Positions 1-7,741 of a stretch of DNA of 64,000 nucleotides are shown here, in pieces. This DNA comes from a virus. A program made the position numbers and the translations under genes. Numbering within the stretch: position 1 is the first letter of the stretch; each line of letters begins with the position of its first letter. The stretch spans positions 1-64,000 of the IMG/VR virus record IMGVR_UViG_3300021185_001730. One strand, given 5' to 3'. The notes under the pieces are model-generated. The model made no database searches and was not told where the DNA came from. It saw only the letters and a list, made by a program, of their open reading frames with translations.

Positions 1-2
1 GT

Positions 3-3000
3 AGAATACAAGGTGTTGATACAGTAAGTTCTGGAACTGACGCAGCTAATAAAACATATGTTGATAATGCTGTTGGTGGTGTAAGTAGTGGTGTTACTTC
101 TGTTGCAACTGGTGGTGGACTCACAGGTGGAACTATAACTTCAACTGGAACTTTATCACACGCAGATACATCAAGTCAAAGTTCTGTAAACAATTCAGGA
201 GTAACATATATACAAGACGTATCACTGGATACATATGGACATGTTACAAGTCTAACGTCTGCTACAGCTACTTTACTTGGTTTAGGATATACAGGTGCAA
301 CTAATGCTAACTATATAACCAACAATAATCAGCTGACTAATGGTGCTGGATATGTAACTTCATCAGGAGGTTCTATGTCTACTTGGATTTTAAAAGAAGG
401 TAATGGCACTGAAACAAGCACGGTATCCAATGGTGAGACTGTAACTTTTGCTCAGGGTGCAGGTATACAAACAGAACTTACTTCTACTTCAAGTGGTGGA
501 ACTCTTACTATTAGCAATACAATAACAAACAATAACCAACTTACAAATGGTGCTGGTTATATAACCTCATCATCTTTACCTACAGTAAACAACGCAACTA
601 TAACTATAGCTGCAGGTACCAACTTAACAACTGGTGGTAATTTTACAACTAATCAAGGTAGTAATGAAACAATTACTATCAACATGGCAACTGGTGGTGT
701 TGGAGCAGGAACTTACGGTTCTACTTCTAACAGTACTAAGATAGATAATATTACAGTAGATGCATATGGAAGGGTTACAGCGGTAACAACAGGAGCAACT
801 GGTCAAGTAAATACAATAAACTCTGGTAATAGTAACACATTAACTAAAAGTGGTAGTACAACTGTAACATTAACACCAAAAACAGGTACAGTATCTTCTT
901 CTTCTTCTAATTTAGCAACTGGAGCACAGATACAAACAGCTATTGATACAGCTATAACAGGGGTATTAAAATATGATGGAGTATGGAATGCAAGTACAAA
1001 CTCACCAACATTAACAAGTGGATCAGGGACAGTAGGAGAATACTATATAGTATCTGTAGCTGGATCTACTAACCTAGATGGCATCACAGATTGGGCCGTA
1101 GGAGATTGGGCAGTATTTTCTGATCAAGCAACAGATGCTTGGCAGAAGATAGATAATACCCAAGTTGGTAATGTAACAGGTAGTGGTTCATCTGGTAGAG
1201 TAGCATATTGGAATAGTTCATCAAACATAACAAGTGATTCAGGATTAACATTTAATGGTAGTACAAATGCTTTAACTGTTAGTGGTGCAGTAACTTGGAG
1301 TGGTGGTGGATCAACAGAATCTAATTCTGCATATGATAATATGATTACTGGATTCAGTGATTCAGGTTCTTCTACAAAAACACTTACTCTTACACAACAA
1401 GATGGTGGTACTTTAACTACATCATTTAGTATTCCACAAGGTGATATAACAAACGTTATTGCGGGTACAGGAATGAGTGGAGGTGGTACAAGTGGAAGTG
1501 TTACATTAAATTGTGATATTACTAATACCAATCAGTTAACTAACGGAGCAGGATATATAACAGCCTCATCAACTAATACGCTTACAAATAAAAGTGGTAA
1601 TATATCTCAATGGACTAATAATTCTGGCTACATAACTTCATCATCAATACCGGATGTTGGAAATGGTCAAATTAATGGTGCTACAAGTGGTCTTGGTTTG
1701 AGTGGTTCAATGAGTGCAACTGCAAATCAAACTGGCAACAGTACATTTACAGTAACATCTAACGCAACAACTGCCTCAACAGCATCTACTATTGCTTATA
1801 GAAATAGTGATAGAGATCTTGAAGCAAGATTATTTAAGTCTGATTTTGCTAATCAATCCACTATATCTGGAGGAATGGCCTTTAGAGTTAATAATGGTGG
1901 TGATAGGTATATACGTTTTTGTAGTAGCCCTTCAGCTATAAGACAATTTATAGGTGCAGGTACAAGTTCCACAACAGGTACAATAAGCAGTATTAATGCT
2001 ACAACAAATGGTGATGCTTTAGATACTTCTAACACTTTAACAGGAAATGGTACACTGACATTAGCCTGGCAAGGCAATACTTCTTCTTACGTAAGGGGTG
2101 ATGGTTCTTTAGCAACTTTCCCAAGTATTCCTCAAGGTGATATTACAGCAGTAGTAGCTGGCACTAATTTAACAGGAGGAGGAACATCAGGTAGTGTAAC
2201 ATTAAATATGGCAACAGGAGGAGTTGGTGCTGGGACATATGGCTCAACATCCAACTCTACTAAAATAGACAACATTACAGTTGATGCTTATGGTAGAGTA
2301 ACTGCTATAACTACAGGAAGTACTGGAGATATAAATGGTATTACTGCAGGAGATGGATTGATTGGTGGAGGTTCAAGTGGAACGCCTACTGTAAGTGTAG
2401 ACTACGTAGGAACTGATAGTATTATAAAAGCAGCTCCAACTGCTACTGGTGCAATTGGTACAGGAGATTTTTTAATTATTGCAAATTCTTCTGGTAATGT
2501 ATTTGAAACTACTGTAGGTAGTTTACCATTTACTAATAATTCAGGGGACATTACAGCTGTTACTGCAGGAACGGGTATGTCAGGTGGAGGGACTTCAGGT
2601 TCAGTAACGCTAAACTGTACTATCACAAATAATAATCAATTAACTAATGGATCTGGATATACTACAAACACAGGTACTGTTACATCTGTTGCCACAGGAA
2701 GTGGGTTAACTGGTGGATCAATAACTGGTTCAGGAACTGTATCTGTAGACTATGGTACTAGTGGTCTTACAGCAGATTGTCCTAGTGGTACTGGAGAACC
2801 AGAAATAGATGATATAGTGATGGTTGGCTTAGATTCATCTTCTAGTGGTGAAACAAGAGCTTTTGCATTAGCAGACTTTCCTTTTATGCAGCAGGATAAT
2901 ACCCAAGTTACTAACTGGACTGTTACTAATACACTAAATGTTAGAGGAGCTCTTGATTTAGCTGATAATGATATACTACGTTTTGGAACTGGTGATGATG

Positions 3001-3431
3001 TAGAAATGTACTTTAGTGGTTCTGATATGTTTATGGATATAAATAATGGAGAGGACTTTAAGATAAGAGATGGAAATAGTGGTAATGCTACAAGATTTAC
3101 TTTTGATGCTGATAATGGAAACTTTACAGCTACTGGTAATGTTACTGCATTTTCTGATGAAAGATTAAAAGATAATATAGAAACTTTAGATGGATCTAAG
3201 GTTTTAGATATGAGAGGTGTCTCATACACTAAAGATGGTAAAGCTGGGTCTGGTGTTATTGCACAAGAAATAGAAAAAGTTGCACCTGAATTAGTAATGA
3301 CCAATGAGAAAGAGGATGGCTTGAAATCTGTAGCATATGGTAACCTAGTAGGATACCTTATAGAAGCAGTAAAAGACCAACAGAAACAAATTGATCACCT
3401 TAAAGCACAACTAGATGGCCTTAGCAAGTAG
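3..3431 (+). CDS. Tail fibre/appendage protein with C-terminal S74 chaperone domain (5' partial)
   Basis: The frame is open from the first bases of the window, so the true start lies upstream; the ATG at 375 is internal. The visible 1143 residues are low-complexity, Gly/Thr/Ser/Asn-rich fibre repeats, including recurring units GDITxVxAGTGMSGGG and NNQLTNGAGY. The C-terminus holds AFSDERLKDNIE (Ser codon at 3153), followed by GVIAQEIEKVAPE and a final coiled coil. This is the signature of the S74 intramolecular chaperone, which trimerises a fibre and then cuts itself off at the Ser of the SD pair. The protein probably forms a trimeric receptor-binding or side fibre. The stop overlaps the next gene by 17 bases. 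The S74 call is strong; which appendage it belongs to is inferred. Confidence 0.85.
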   Translation, partial: RIQGVDTVSSGTDAANKTYVDNAVGGVSSGVTSVATGGGLTGGTITSTGTLSHADTSSQSSVNNSGVTYIQDVSLDTYGHVTSLTSATATLLGLGYTGATNANYITNNNQLTNGAGYVTSSGGSMSTWILKEGNGTETSTVSNGETVTFAQGAGIQTELTSTSSGGTLTISNTITNNNQLTNGAGYITSSSLPTVNNATITIAAGTNLTTGGNFTTNQGSNETITINMATGGVGAGTYGSTSNSTKIDNITVDAYGRVTAVTTGATGQVNTINSGNSNTLTKSGSTTVTLTPKTGTVSSSSSNLATGAQIQTAIDTAITGVLKYDGVWNASTNSPTLTSGSGTVGEYYIVSVAGSTNLDGITDWAVGDWAVFSDQATDAWQKIDNTQVGNVTGSGSSGRVAYWNSSSNITSDSGLTFNGSTNALTVSGAVTWSGGGSTESNSAYDNMITGFSDSGSSTKTLTLTQQDGGTLTTSFSIPQGDITNVIAGTGMSGGGTSGSVTLNCDITNTNQLTNGAGYITASSTNTLTNKSGNISQWTNNSGYITSSSIPDVGNGQINGATSGLGLSGSMSATANQTGNSTFTVTSNATTASTASTIAYRNSDRDLEARLFKSDFANQSTISGGMAFRVNNGGDRYIRFCSSPSAIRQFIGAGTSSTTGTISSINATTNGDALDTSNTLTGNGTLTLAWQGNTSSYVRGDGSLATFPSIPQGDITAVVAGTNLTGGGTSGSVTLNMATGGVGAGTYGSTSNSTKIDNITVDAYGRVTAITTGSTGDINGITAGDGLIGGGSSGTPTVSVDYVGTDSIIKAAPTATGAIGTGDFLIIANSSGNVFETTVGSLPFTNNSGDITAVTAGTGMSGGGTSGSVTLNCTITNNNQLTNGSGYTTNTGTVTSVATGSGLTGGSITGSGTVSVDYGTSGLTADCPSGTGEPEIDDIVMVGLDSSSSGETRAFALADFPFMQQDNTQVTNWTVTNTLNVRGALDLADNDILRFGTGDDVEMYFSGSDMFMDINNGEDFKIRDGNSGNATRFTFDADNGNFTATGNVTAFSDERLKDNIETLDGSKVLDMRGVSYTKDGKAGSGVIAQEIEKVAPELVMTNEKEDGLKSVAYGNLVGYLIEAVKDQQKQIDHLKAQLDGLSK
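684..782 (+). repeat. Fibre repeat copy A (protein-identical to 2208-2306)
   Basis: Encodes 33 residues beginning MATGGVGAGTYG and ending GRVTA. The second copy at 2208-2306 encodes exactly the same 33 residues, but 24 of 99 bases (23 codons) differ, all synonymously. Confidence 0.9.
2208..2306 (+). repeat. Fibre repeat copy B (protein-identical to 684-782)
   Basis: Second copy of the MATGGVGAGTYG...GRVTA unit in the same fibre gene. It is identical in protein but diverged at synonymous positions. Confidence 0.9.
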
Positions 3432-3840
3432 TGGAACAATGTCTATAGGTGGTACAACTGCCAATAGATCTATTAACTTAGAACTTGGGGAAGCACAAAA
3501 TGCTCAAAATGGATTAGGTGATACTGACTTTAGAAATTTAGCCGGTGTAGCATCTGGCCAAATAAGTATGAGTGATTTTTATGGAGCATCTGCAGGCACT
3601 TGTACATCATACAGTAGTACAAAAGTATTTGCTACTGAAGGTCTTGGATGTGCTGCATCAGTTACAGAAACATATTATCATGATGGTAGTAGTAGTTTTC
3701 CAGTTTCAGGAGATTATGTATATAGTAATTCAGGTTGTTCAACAAAATTAGCTACTGGATTTTGTAAAATAGGTAATGGGAATTGGGTACAAATAGATAG
3801 TAATGGTAGAGTAGTTGCATCTGCACTTTGTAAAAAATAG
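3415..3840 (+). CDS. Small tail protein of the SDFYG family
   Basis: 141 residues. The N-terminus (MALASSGTMSIGG, then a SINLELGE segment) and the motif ISMSDFYGAS near residue 55 match a small phage tail protein family in which an MALxSSG start is followed by DxRxLxxxxSGxISMSDFYG. This supports the ATG at 3415, although it overlaps the fibre gene by 17 bases; the next ATG (3439) would remove the family N-terminus. The C-terminal half is rich in Cys (about 6), Ser and Tyr and may be a small receptor-contacting domain. The role is probably at the tail tip or fibre base. Function in this family is not established, so this is a family recognition only. Confidence 0.65.
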   Translation: MALASSGTMSIGGTTANRSINLELGEAQNAQNGLGDTDFRNLAGVASGQISMSDFYGASAGTCTSYSSTKVFATEGLGCAASVTETYYHDGSSSFPVSGDYVYSNSGCSTKLATGFCKIGNGNWVQIDSNGRVVASALCKK

Positions 3841-3856
3841 ATTAAATCAATAAATA

Positions 3857-4363
3857 ATGGCAAAGAAAAAAGTAAAAAAGAAAGTGGTTGAGGAAAAAGC
3901 GGTTAGTAAAAAACCTATAGTAAAAAAAGCAACTAAAAAGAAAGCAACTATAAAGAAGCCAATTAAGAGAAAGCCTATAGTTAAGAAAGTTGTTGAGAGA
4001 CCTTTTGCTAAAAAAATAGAAAAGCCATTTATTAGATATAGTTTTGAGATAACAAAATTCATTGCTGATAAGAATAATATATTATTAGAAGTGTTTTTTG
4101 ACTACAAGGGTACATTAGTTATTCCAAAAAGTTTAAAGAAAGAGATTAAGCCTGGTAATTACATTGTTAGTGGATCACTTACAATACCTAAAGATCTTAA
4201 AGATCCAGTTTTATTAAAAGACTATAATCAATTAACTAAATCAGAAGTAATTACTTTTTTAAAAAAGAATATAAGAGAGGCTTATTTACAGCACCTTTCA
4301 CAAATGATTGAGGATGAATTATTTCCTGATGTAAAAATAATTGAAGATCTTCCTTGGAAATAA
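3857..4363 (+). CDS. Unknown protein with a lysine-rich histone-H1-like N-terminal tail
   Basis: 168 residues, family not recognised. Residues 1-55 are almost entirely Lys, Val, Ala, Pro, Ile and Thr in repeats such as KKPIVKKATKKKA, which resembles H1-like or ribosomal nucleic-acid-binding tails. Residues 56-168 look folded, with alternating hydrophobic strands and a C-terminal helix ending in a short acidic segment (EDLPWK). It could bind packaged DNA or bridge DNA and virion protein, but its position among tail genes also allows a structural role. The start is the ATG at 3857, 16 bases after the preceding stop, with an A-rich leader. Confidence 0.6.
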   Translation: MAKKKVKKKVVEEKAVSKKPIVKKATKKKATIKKPIKRKPIVKKVVERPFAKKIEKPFIRYSFEITKFIADKNNILLEVFFDYKGTLVIPKSLKKEIKPGNYIVSGSLTIPKDLKDPVLLKDYNQLTKSEVITFLKKNIREAYLQHLSQMIEDELFPDVKIIEDLPWK

Positions 4364-4383
4364 ATAAAATTTAATTATCTTTG
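4354..4383 (+). promoter_or_regulatory. Bacteroidota-type promoter upstream of the 86-residue gene
   Basis: TTG at 4354-4356, a 19-base spacer, then TATCTTTG at 4376-4383. This fits the Bacteroidota primary sigma consensus (TTTG or TTG, about 19 bases, TAnnTTTG). The next start codon is 32 bases downstream. The -33 part lies inside the end of the preceding gene. Confidence 0.5.
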
Positions 4384-4415
4384 AATCATATTAATATATT
4401 TAAAACCAAAGTCAA

Positions 4416-4676
4416 ATGGCAAAATCAAAAGCAAAAAAGCTCACTAAGAAAGAGCTAGAAGATGTAAAAGATCTTCAACAAAAAATCAACACTTTGTTGA
4501 TGAATATAGGTAATGCTGAATTAGTAAAAAATACATTGTGTGAAAGACATACTGAGCTTCAAGCAGAATGGAAAGATACTACAGCTGCATTAGAGGATAA
4601 ATATGGATCTGTTAATATTAGTTTAGAAGACGGTACATTATCTGCAGTAGAAGAAAATGCAGAAGTAGTAGCCTAA
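4416..4676 (+). CDS. Small helical protein, probably coiled coil
   Basis: 86 residues, family not recognised. After a basic start (MAKSKAKKLTKKE), residues 15-70 are charged and Leu/Ile-rich with heptad-like spacing (LQQKINTLLMNIGNAELVK), suggesting a coiled-coil dimer. The tail is acidic and Ala/Val-rich. A candidate host-type promoter lies 32 bases upstream and a strong palindromic terminator follows, so this may be an independently transcribed small gene, for example a chaperone or scaffold for the neighbouring tail proteins. That role is inferred only. Confidence 0.6.
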   Translation: MAKSKAKKLTKKELEDVKDLQQKINTLLMNIGNAELVKNTLCERHTELQAEWKDTTAALEDKYGSVNISLEDGTLSAVEENAEVVA

Positions 4677-4701
4677 TACTTCCTTACATATTTACTTATT
4701 T

Positions 4702-4748
4702 AAAAAATTTTAAAACTGAGCATTGTTTGTTTGGTTTTAAAATTTTTT
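4702..4748. terminator. Bidirectional hairpin terminator
   Basis: Perfect 15-base inverted repeat, 4702-4716 against 4734-4748 (arm pattern A6-T4-A4-C), with a 17-base loop. The right arm ends in six T on the plus strand, and the left arm gives six T on the minus strand. It directly follows the 86-residue gene. Confidence 0.7.
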
Positions 4749-4759
4749 GTATATTATTA
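4746..4759 (+). promoter_or_regulatory. Recurring intergenic motif TTTGTATATTATTA (candidate phage promoter)
   Basis: This 14-base string follows the terminator, 49 bases before the start of the 747-residue tail gene. The same string occurs at 54158-54171, with shorter versions at 54083 and 21730, in each case before plus-strand genes. Confidence 0.4.
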
Positions 4760-4808
4760 ATGTATAGTTTATAACCAGACATTGCATTATAGTAAAAAAT
4801 AAGTATCT

Positions 4809-7052
4809 ATGATTCCAACAAATTCAAGTGCCACAACAAACGGATGTAATAATATATCATCTAATTGCGTTATATGGCAAGGGCCAGATATCAGCTGCAT
4901 AGATTTATGCAATGGTGATTCTATTAGTGACGTAACAGCAAAATTAGCTACAAAGGTATGTGACATGATTACCAATGGTGTTGATGCTAATCCAAACTTA
5001 TCAGGGTTAGATTTAACATGTCTTAATATAGCAGGTACTACTCCTACAACATTAGTTCCTGTTTTACAGGCAATGGTTACACAAATATGTGATAATACTG
5101 GAACAGGCCAAGTGCCTCAACCAACAGCAAGAACAAGTTCACAATCACAAGTAGAAAGTAATCTACCAATGATGGTGCTACCTGCTTGTTTACAATACAA
5201 TGATGCTAATGGAAATCCTGTTACTGAGCTGCGTTTAGATGAGTTTGCTACTCTAATAGCTCAACAGGTATGTACTAACCTACAAAGTATTCAACTTATA
5301 AATACAACTCTTACTAGTTATGATACTAGGATATCTACTTTAGAAGCATGTGTTTTACCATGCTCTGGTGTAGTTGCAGAGAAACAAGTTATACCAACTT
5401 GTATAATTAATGTAGGAAACTTAACAGATGTTTCTGTATTACTTCTAGCTCTTGAGGCTAGATTTTGTGCTTTAGAGACAGCAGTAGGATTACCAGCTGC
5501 TATTAATTCAGCAATATCACAAACAACAATACAAGGAACATCAGCATCATTAACCTTACCTAATACTTCTTATGGAAGTTTTACAGGTTGGAATAATTCA
5601 CCATCTACATTAGCACAATCCATGCAAAATGCTTGGGTAGTAATAGATGATATGTATAGTGCTATTTCAACAATACAAGATAACTGTTGTCCTTCAGGAT
5701 GTGATTCAGTAACTTTTGCATATACAGCAACATCATCATTAAATGCTGCAGGTATAATTGCATCAATTAATTTTGACTTTAATGCTTCAAGTATTCCAGG
5801 ATCTTTTAATAGTTCAGTGGGTGCTAGTGTGATTACTATTACTGATGATGATAATGTATCAGTTACTGCTACAGTAGATGTACCAGCATTACAAAGTTCT
5901 CCAGGAGGATTTAACTTTGCTATTCCAACATTAAATACATTTGGAGATTTATCTATTTTAGTTGATTTTTCAGTAACGGATGGTAATAGTACATGTGAAG
6001 ATAGAATAGGATCAACAATAACAGGGATTATTCCTTGTCCAACTTCAGTATTACTAACGGCAGTGACACAAACAGGAGCATCATTAAATATTTCAAACGC
6101 ATTAGGAACAACAGCTACTTATACAATAAGAATAGTAAATGTTTCAACAGGAGTTGCAACACAAACTTATACAGTTAATAATCCTGGAGTTTCAATCACA
6201 CAGGCAATAACTGGTTTAGCTGCAAACACAGCTTATAAAGTAGAAATAGACATTGAGATAGATGGTCAGACTAATACAGATTGTGTTGATACACCATTTA
6301 CTACTGCTACTGCAGATGCACCATGTACAGACGGAATGGATGTAGCATTTGTATTAGACTATACAAGCTCAATGAGTAATATAATTACTGCTGTTAAAGC
6401 TGGTGTTGCAAGTTTAGTAAATACTATAGATACTGCATCAGGTGCAAATGATTATAGATTAGCGTTAGTTACTGCAGATGAGTTTATACAACCACAACCT
6501 TTATATAGCGGATGTGCAGATTATATAAGCTTACCTGCTGCACAAAAAGTAGTAGCTGCTAGCCCATCAGGAACATATCAATATATTACTTCTTGGGAAC
6601 AGTTTGCTACAAATAATGGAGCAACCTTTACTACACAATTAAATAAACTTGATGGTGGTGTAGATGGAACATGTGTGAATCTTGGACAAGGAATGACTGT
6701 TCCTGAGCCAACAGATTATGCAGCTCAATTAATAACTGGCTCTTCAAATTTATCTGGAGTGCTTAGACCTAATGTTGCTAAATATGTAATTATACTAACT
6801 GATAACTTACCAGGAGGTCAATATGATTCATTTGTACCACCTGTATGGGCAGGGATACAACAAATGATTGCTGATGCAAACGCTAATGGAATAAAGTATT
6901 TTGTTTGTGGAGCAGGAGCTGGTATGAGCGGAATGATAAATGGAACACAAATATTCCCTTGGAAAGAATTATCAACACAGACTGGAGGAAATTGGAATAC
7001 AAGTGCTGATCCGTCAGTAATTTCTTCTGAGATAGTAGCAGGATGTTCATAA
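4809..7052 (+). CDS. Tail adhesin-like protein with Fn3-like and von Willebrand A domains
   Basis: 747 residues. Residues 1-240 contain three related Cys-containing units (around SNCVIWQGPDISC, LPACLQYNDANG and IPTCIINVGNLTD), each ending in a helix with a Cys. Residues about 300-500 are beta-sandwich segments, the last Fn3-like (GLAANTAYKVEI). From residue 511 there is a VWA domain with MIDAS-type DYTSS (D517, T519, S521). It is followed by hydrophobic strands such as KYVIILTDN near 660, the position of the second metal loop. VWA domains bind ligand through a divalent metal, so a host-surface adhesin at the tail tip is the likely role. Fifteen bases separate it from the next gene, which shares the Fn3-like unit. 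Confidence 0.7.
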   Translation: MIPTNSSATTNGCNNISSNCVIWQGPDISCIDLCNGDSISDVTAKLATKVCDMITNGVDANPNLSGLDLTCLNIAGTTPTTLVPVLQAMVTQICDNTGTGQVPQPTARTSSQSQVESNLPMMVLPACLQYNDANGNPVTELRLDEFATLIAQQVCTNLQSIQLINTTLTSYDTRISTLEACVLPCSGVVAEKQVIPTCIINVGNLTDVSVLLLALEARFCALETAVGLPAAINSAISQTTIQGTSASLTLPNTSYGSFTGWNNSPSTLAQSMQNAWVVIDDMYSAISTIQDNCCPSGCDSVTFAYTATSSLNAAGIIASINFDFNASSIPGSFNSSVGASVITITDDDNVSVTATVDVPALQSSPGGFNFAIPTLNTFGDLSILVDFSVTDGNSTCEDRIGSTITGIIPCPTSVLLTAVTQTGASLNISNALGTTATYTIRIVNVSTGVATQTYTVNNPGVSITQAITGLAANTAYKVEIDIEIDGQTNTDCVDTPFTTATADAPCTDGMDVAFVLDYTSSMSNIITAVKAGVASLVNTIDTASGANDYRLALVTADEFIQPQPLYSGCADYISLPAAQKVVAASPSGTYQYITSWEQFATNNGATFTTQLNKLDGGVDGTCVNLGQGMTVPEPTDYAAQLITGSSNLSGVLRPNVAKYVIILTDNLPGGQYDSFVPPVWAGIQQMIADANANGIKYFVCGAGAGMSGMINGTQIFPWKELSTQTGGNWNTSADPSVISSEIVAGCS

Positions 7053-7067
7053 TAAAAAATAAAAGAA

Positions 7068-7628
7068 ATGGCATGTAATTGTACAAAATGTAGTAGTAAA
7101 TGTAGCTGTGCTGACACAGCATTAACTAATCCATGTTCTTACACTGATTGTAGTGTAGGAAGTGAAAGATGTGATGACATTCAGTGTGCAGCATGTGTAA
7201 GTTATTGTGGTACTACTTTTCAGATAGGTGATCCAAGTGCACAAATAATGATTAAATCTGGTGATAGACTTGATGCTATAATTCAAAAGTTTGCATTAAT
7301 ATTTGCAAATGGATTGGGTACTTGTACTTCAGAAGATGTGGCACATGATCCATATAATGTATTTGCTGGTGAAGTTACAAGTTCAACAGCTAACATATTA
7401 TGGAACGGTATATGGGCTAACAGCACAGGTATTAATATTTATTATGATACTCAGGTTTCTCCATCAGGATGGACATTAGCAAATAGCACGCCTATTGTAA
7501 CAACAATTACAAATTACACTATAACAAACTTAGTAGCTAGTACTGCTTATAAAGTTAAAGTAGTAGATGCCGGAATAGGTGCAGGTTGTAAACCAATAGA
7601 AATTTTATTTTCTACACTGGCTGCATAA
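7068..7628 (+). CDS. Cys-rich tail protein with one Fn3-like domain
   Basis: 186 residues. The first 47 residues hold 11 cysteines (3, 5, 8, 12, 14, 23, 28, 35, 40, 43, 47), a density typical of a metal-binding or disulphide-knotted module. Residues 48-100 are helical. Residues about 105-186 form an Fn3-like sandwich with the closing motif VASTAYKVKVVD, closely related to TAYKVEI in the preceding gene. The pair probably form one tail-tip or adhesin complex. There is no signal peptide, as expected for a virion protein. A strong terminator follows, ending the tail block. Confidence 0.6.
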   Translation: MACNCTKCSSKCSCADTALTNPCSYTDCSVGSERCDDIQCAACVSYCGTTFQIGDPSAQIMIKSGDRLDAIIQKFALIFANGLGTCTSEDVAHDPYNVFAGEVTSSTANILWNGIWANSTGINIYYDTQVSPSGWTLANSTPIVTTITNYTITNLVASTAYKVKVVDAGIGAGCKPIEILFSTLAA

Positions 7629-7678
7629 CAAAAAAAACAACTGTAGTGGTTTGTTGGTTTTCTACTGCAAACGTTGGG

Positions 7679-7712
7679 AGAGGCTGGGTATTACCCCAGT
7701 CTCTTTTTTTTT
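7679..7712 (+). terminator. Rho-independent terminator
   Basis: 10-bp stem (7679-7688 with 7695-7704, one G-U pair), 6-base loop and a run of nine T. It lies between the Cys-rich tail gene and the phosphoesterase gene. Confidence 0.85.
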
Positions 7713-7741
7713 AGTATCTTTATACAAAAATAAATTAACAT

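Noticed and set aside
1124-1531. Minus-strand open frame of 135 codons inside the first fibre gene, and similar antisense frames in other fibre genes
   Set aside because: They mirror the low-complexity fibre sequence, have Val/Pro/Ser composition typical of antisense of Gly/Thr-rich repeats, and lie wholly within real genes.
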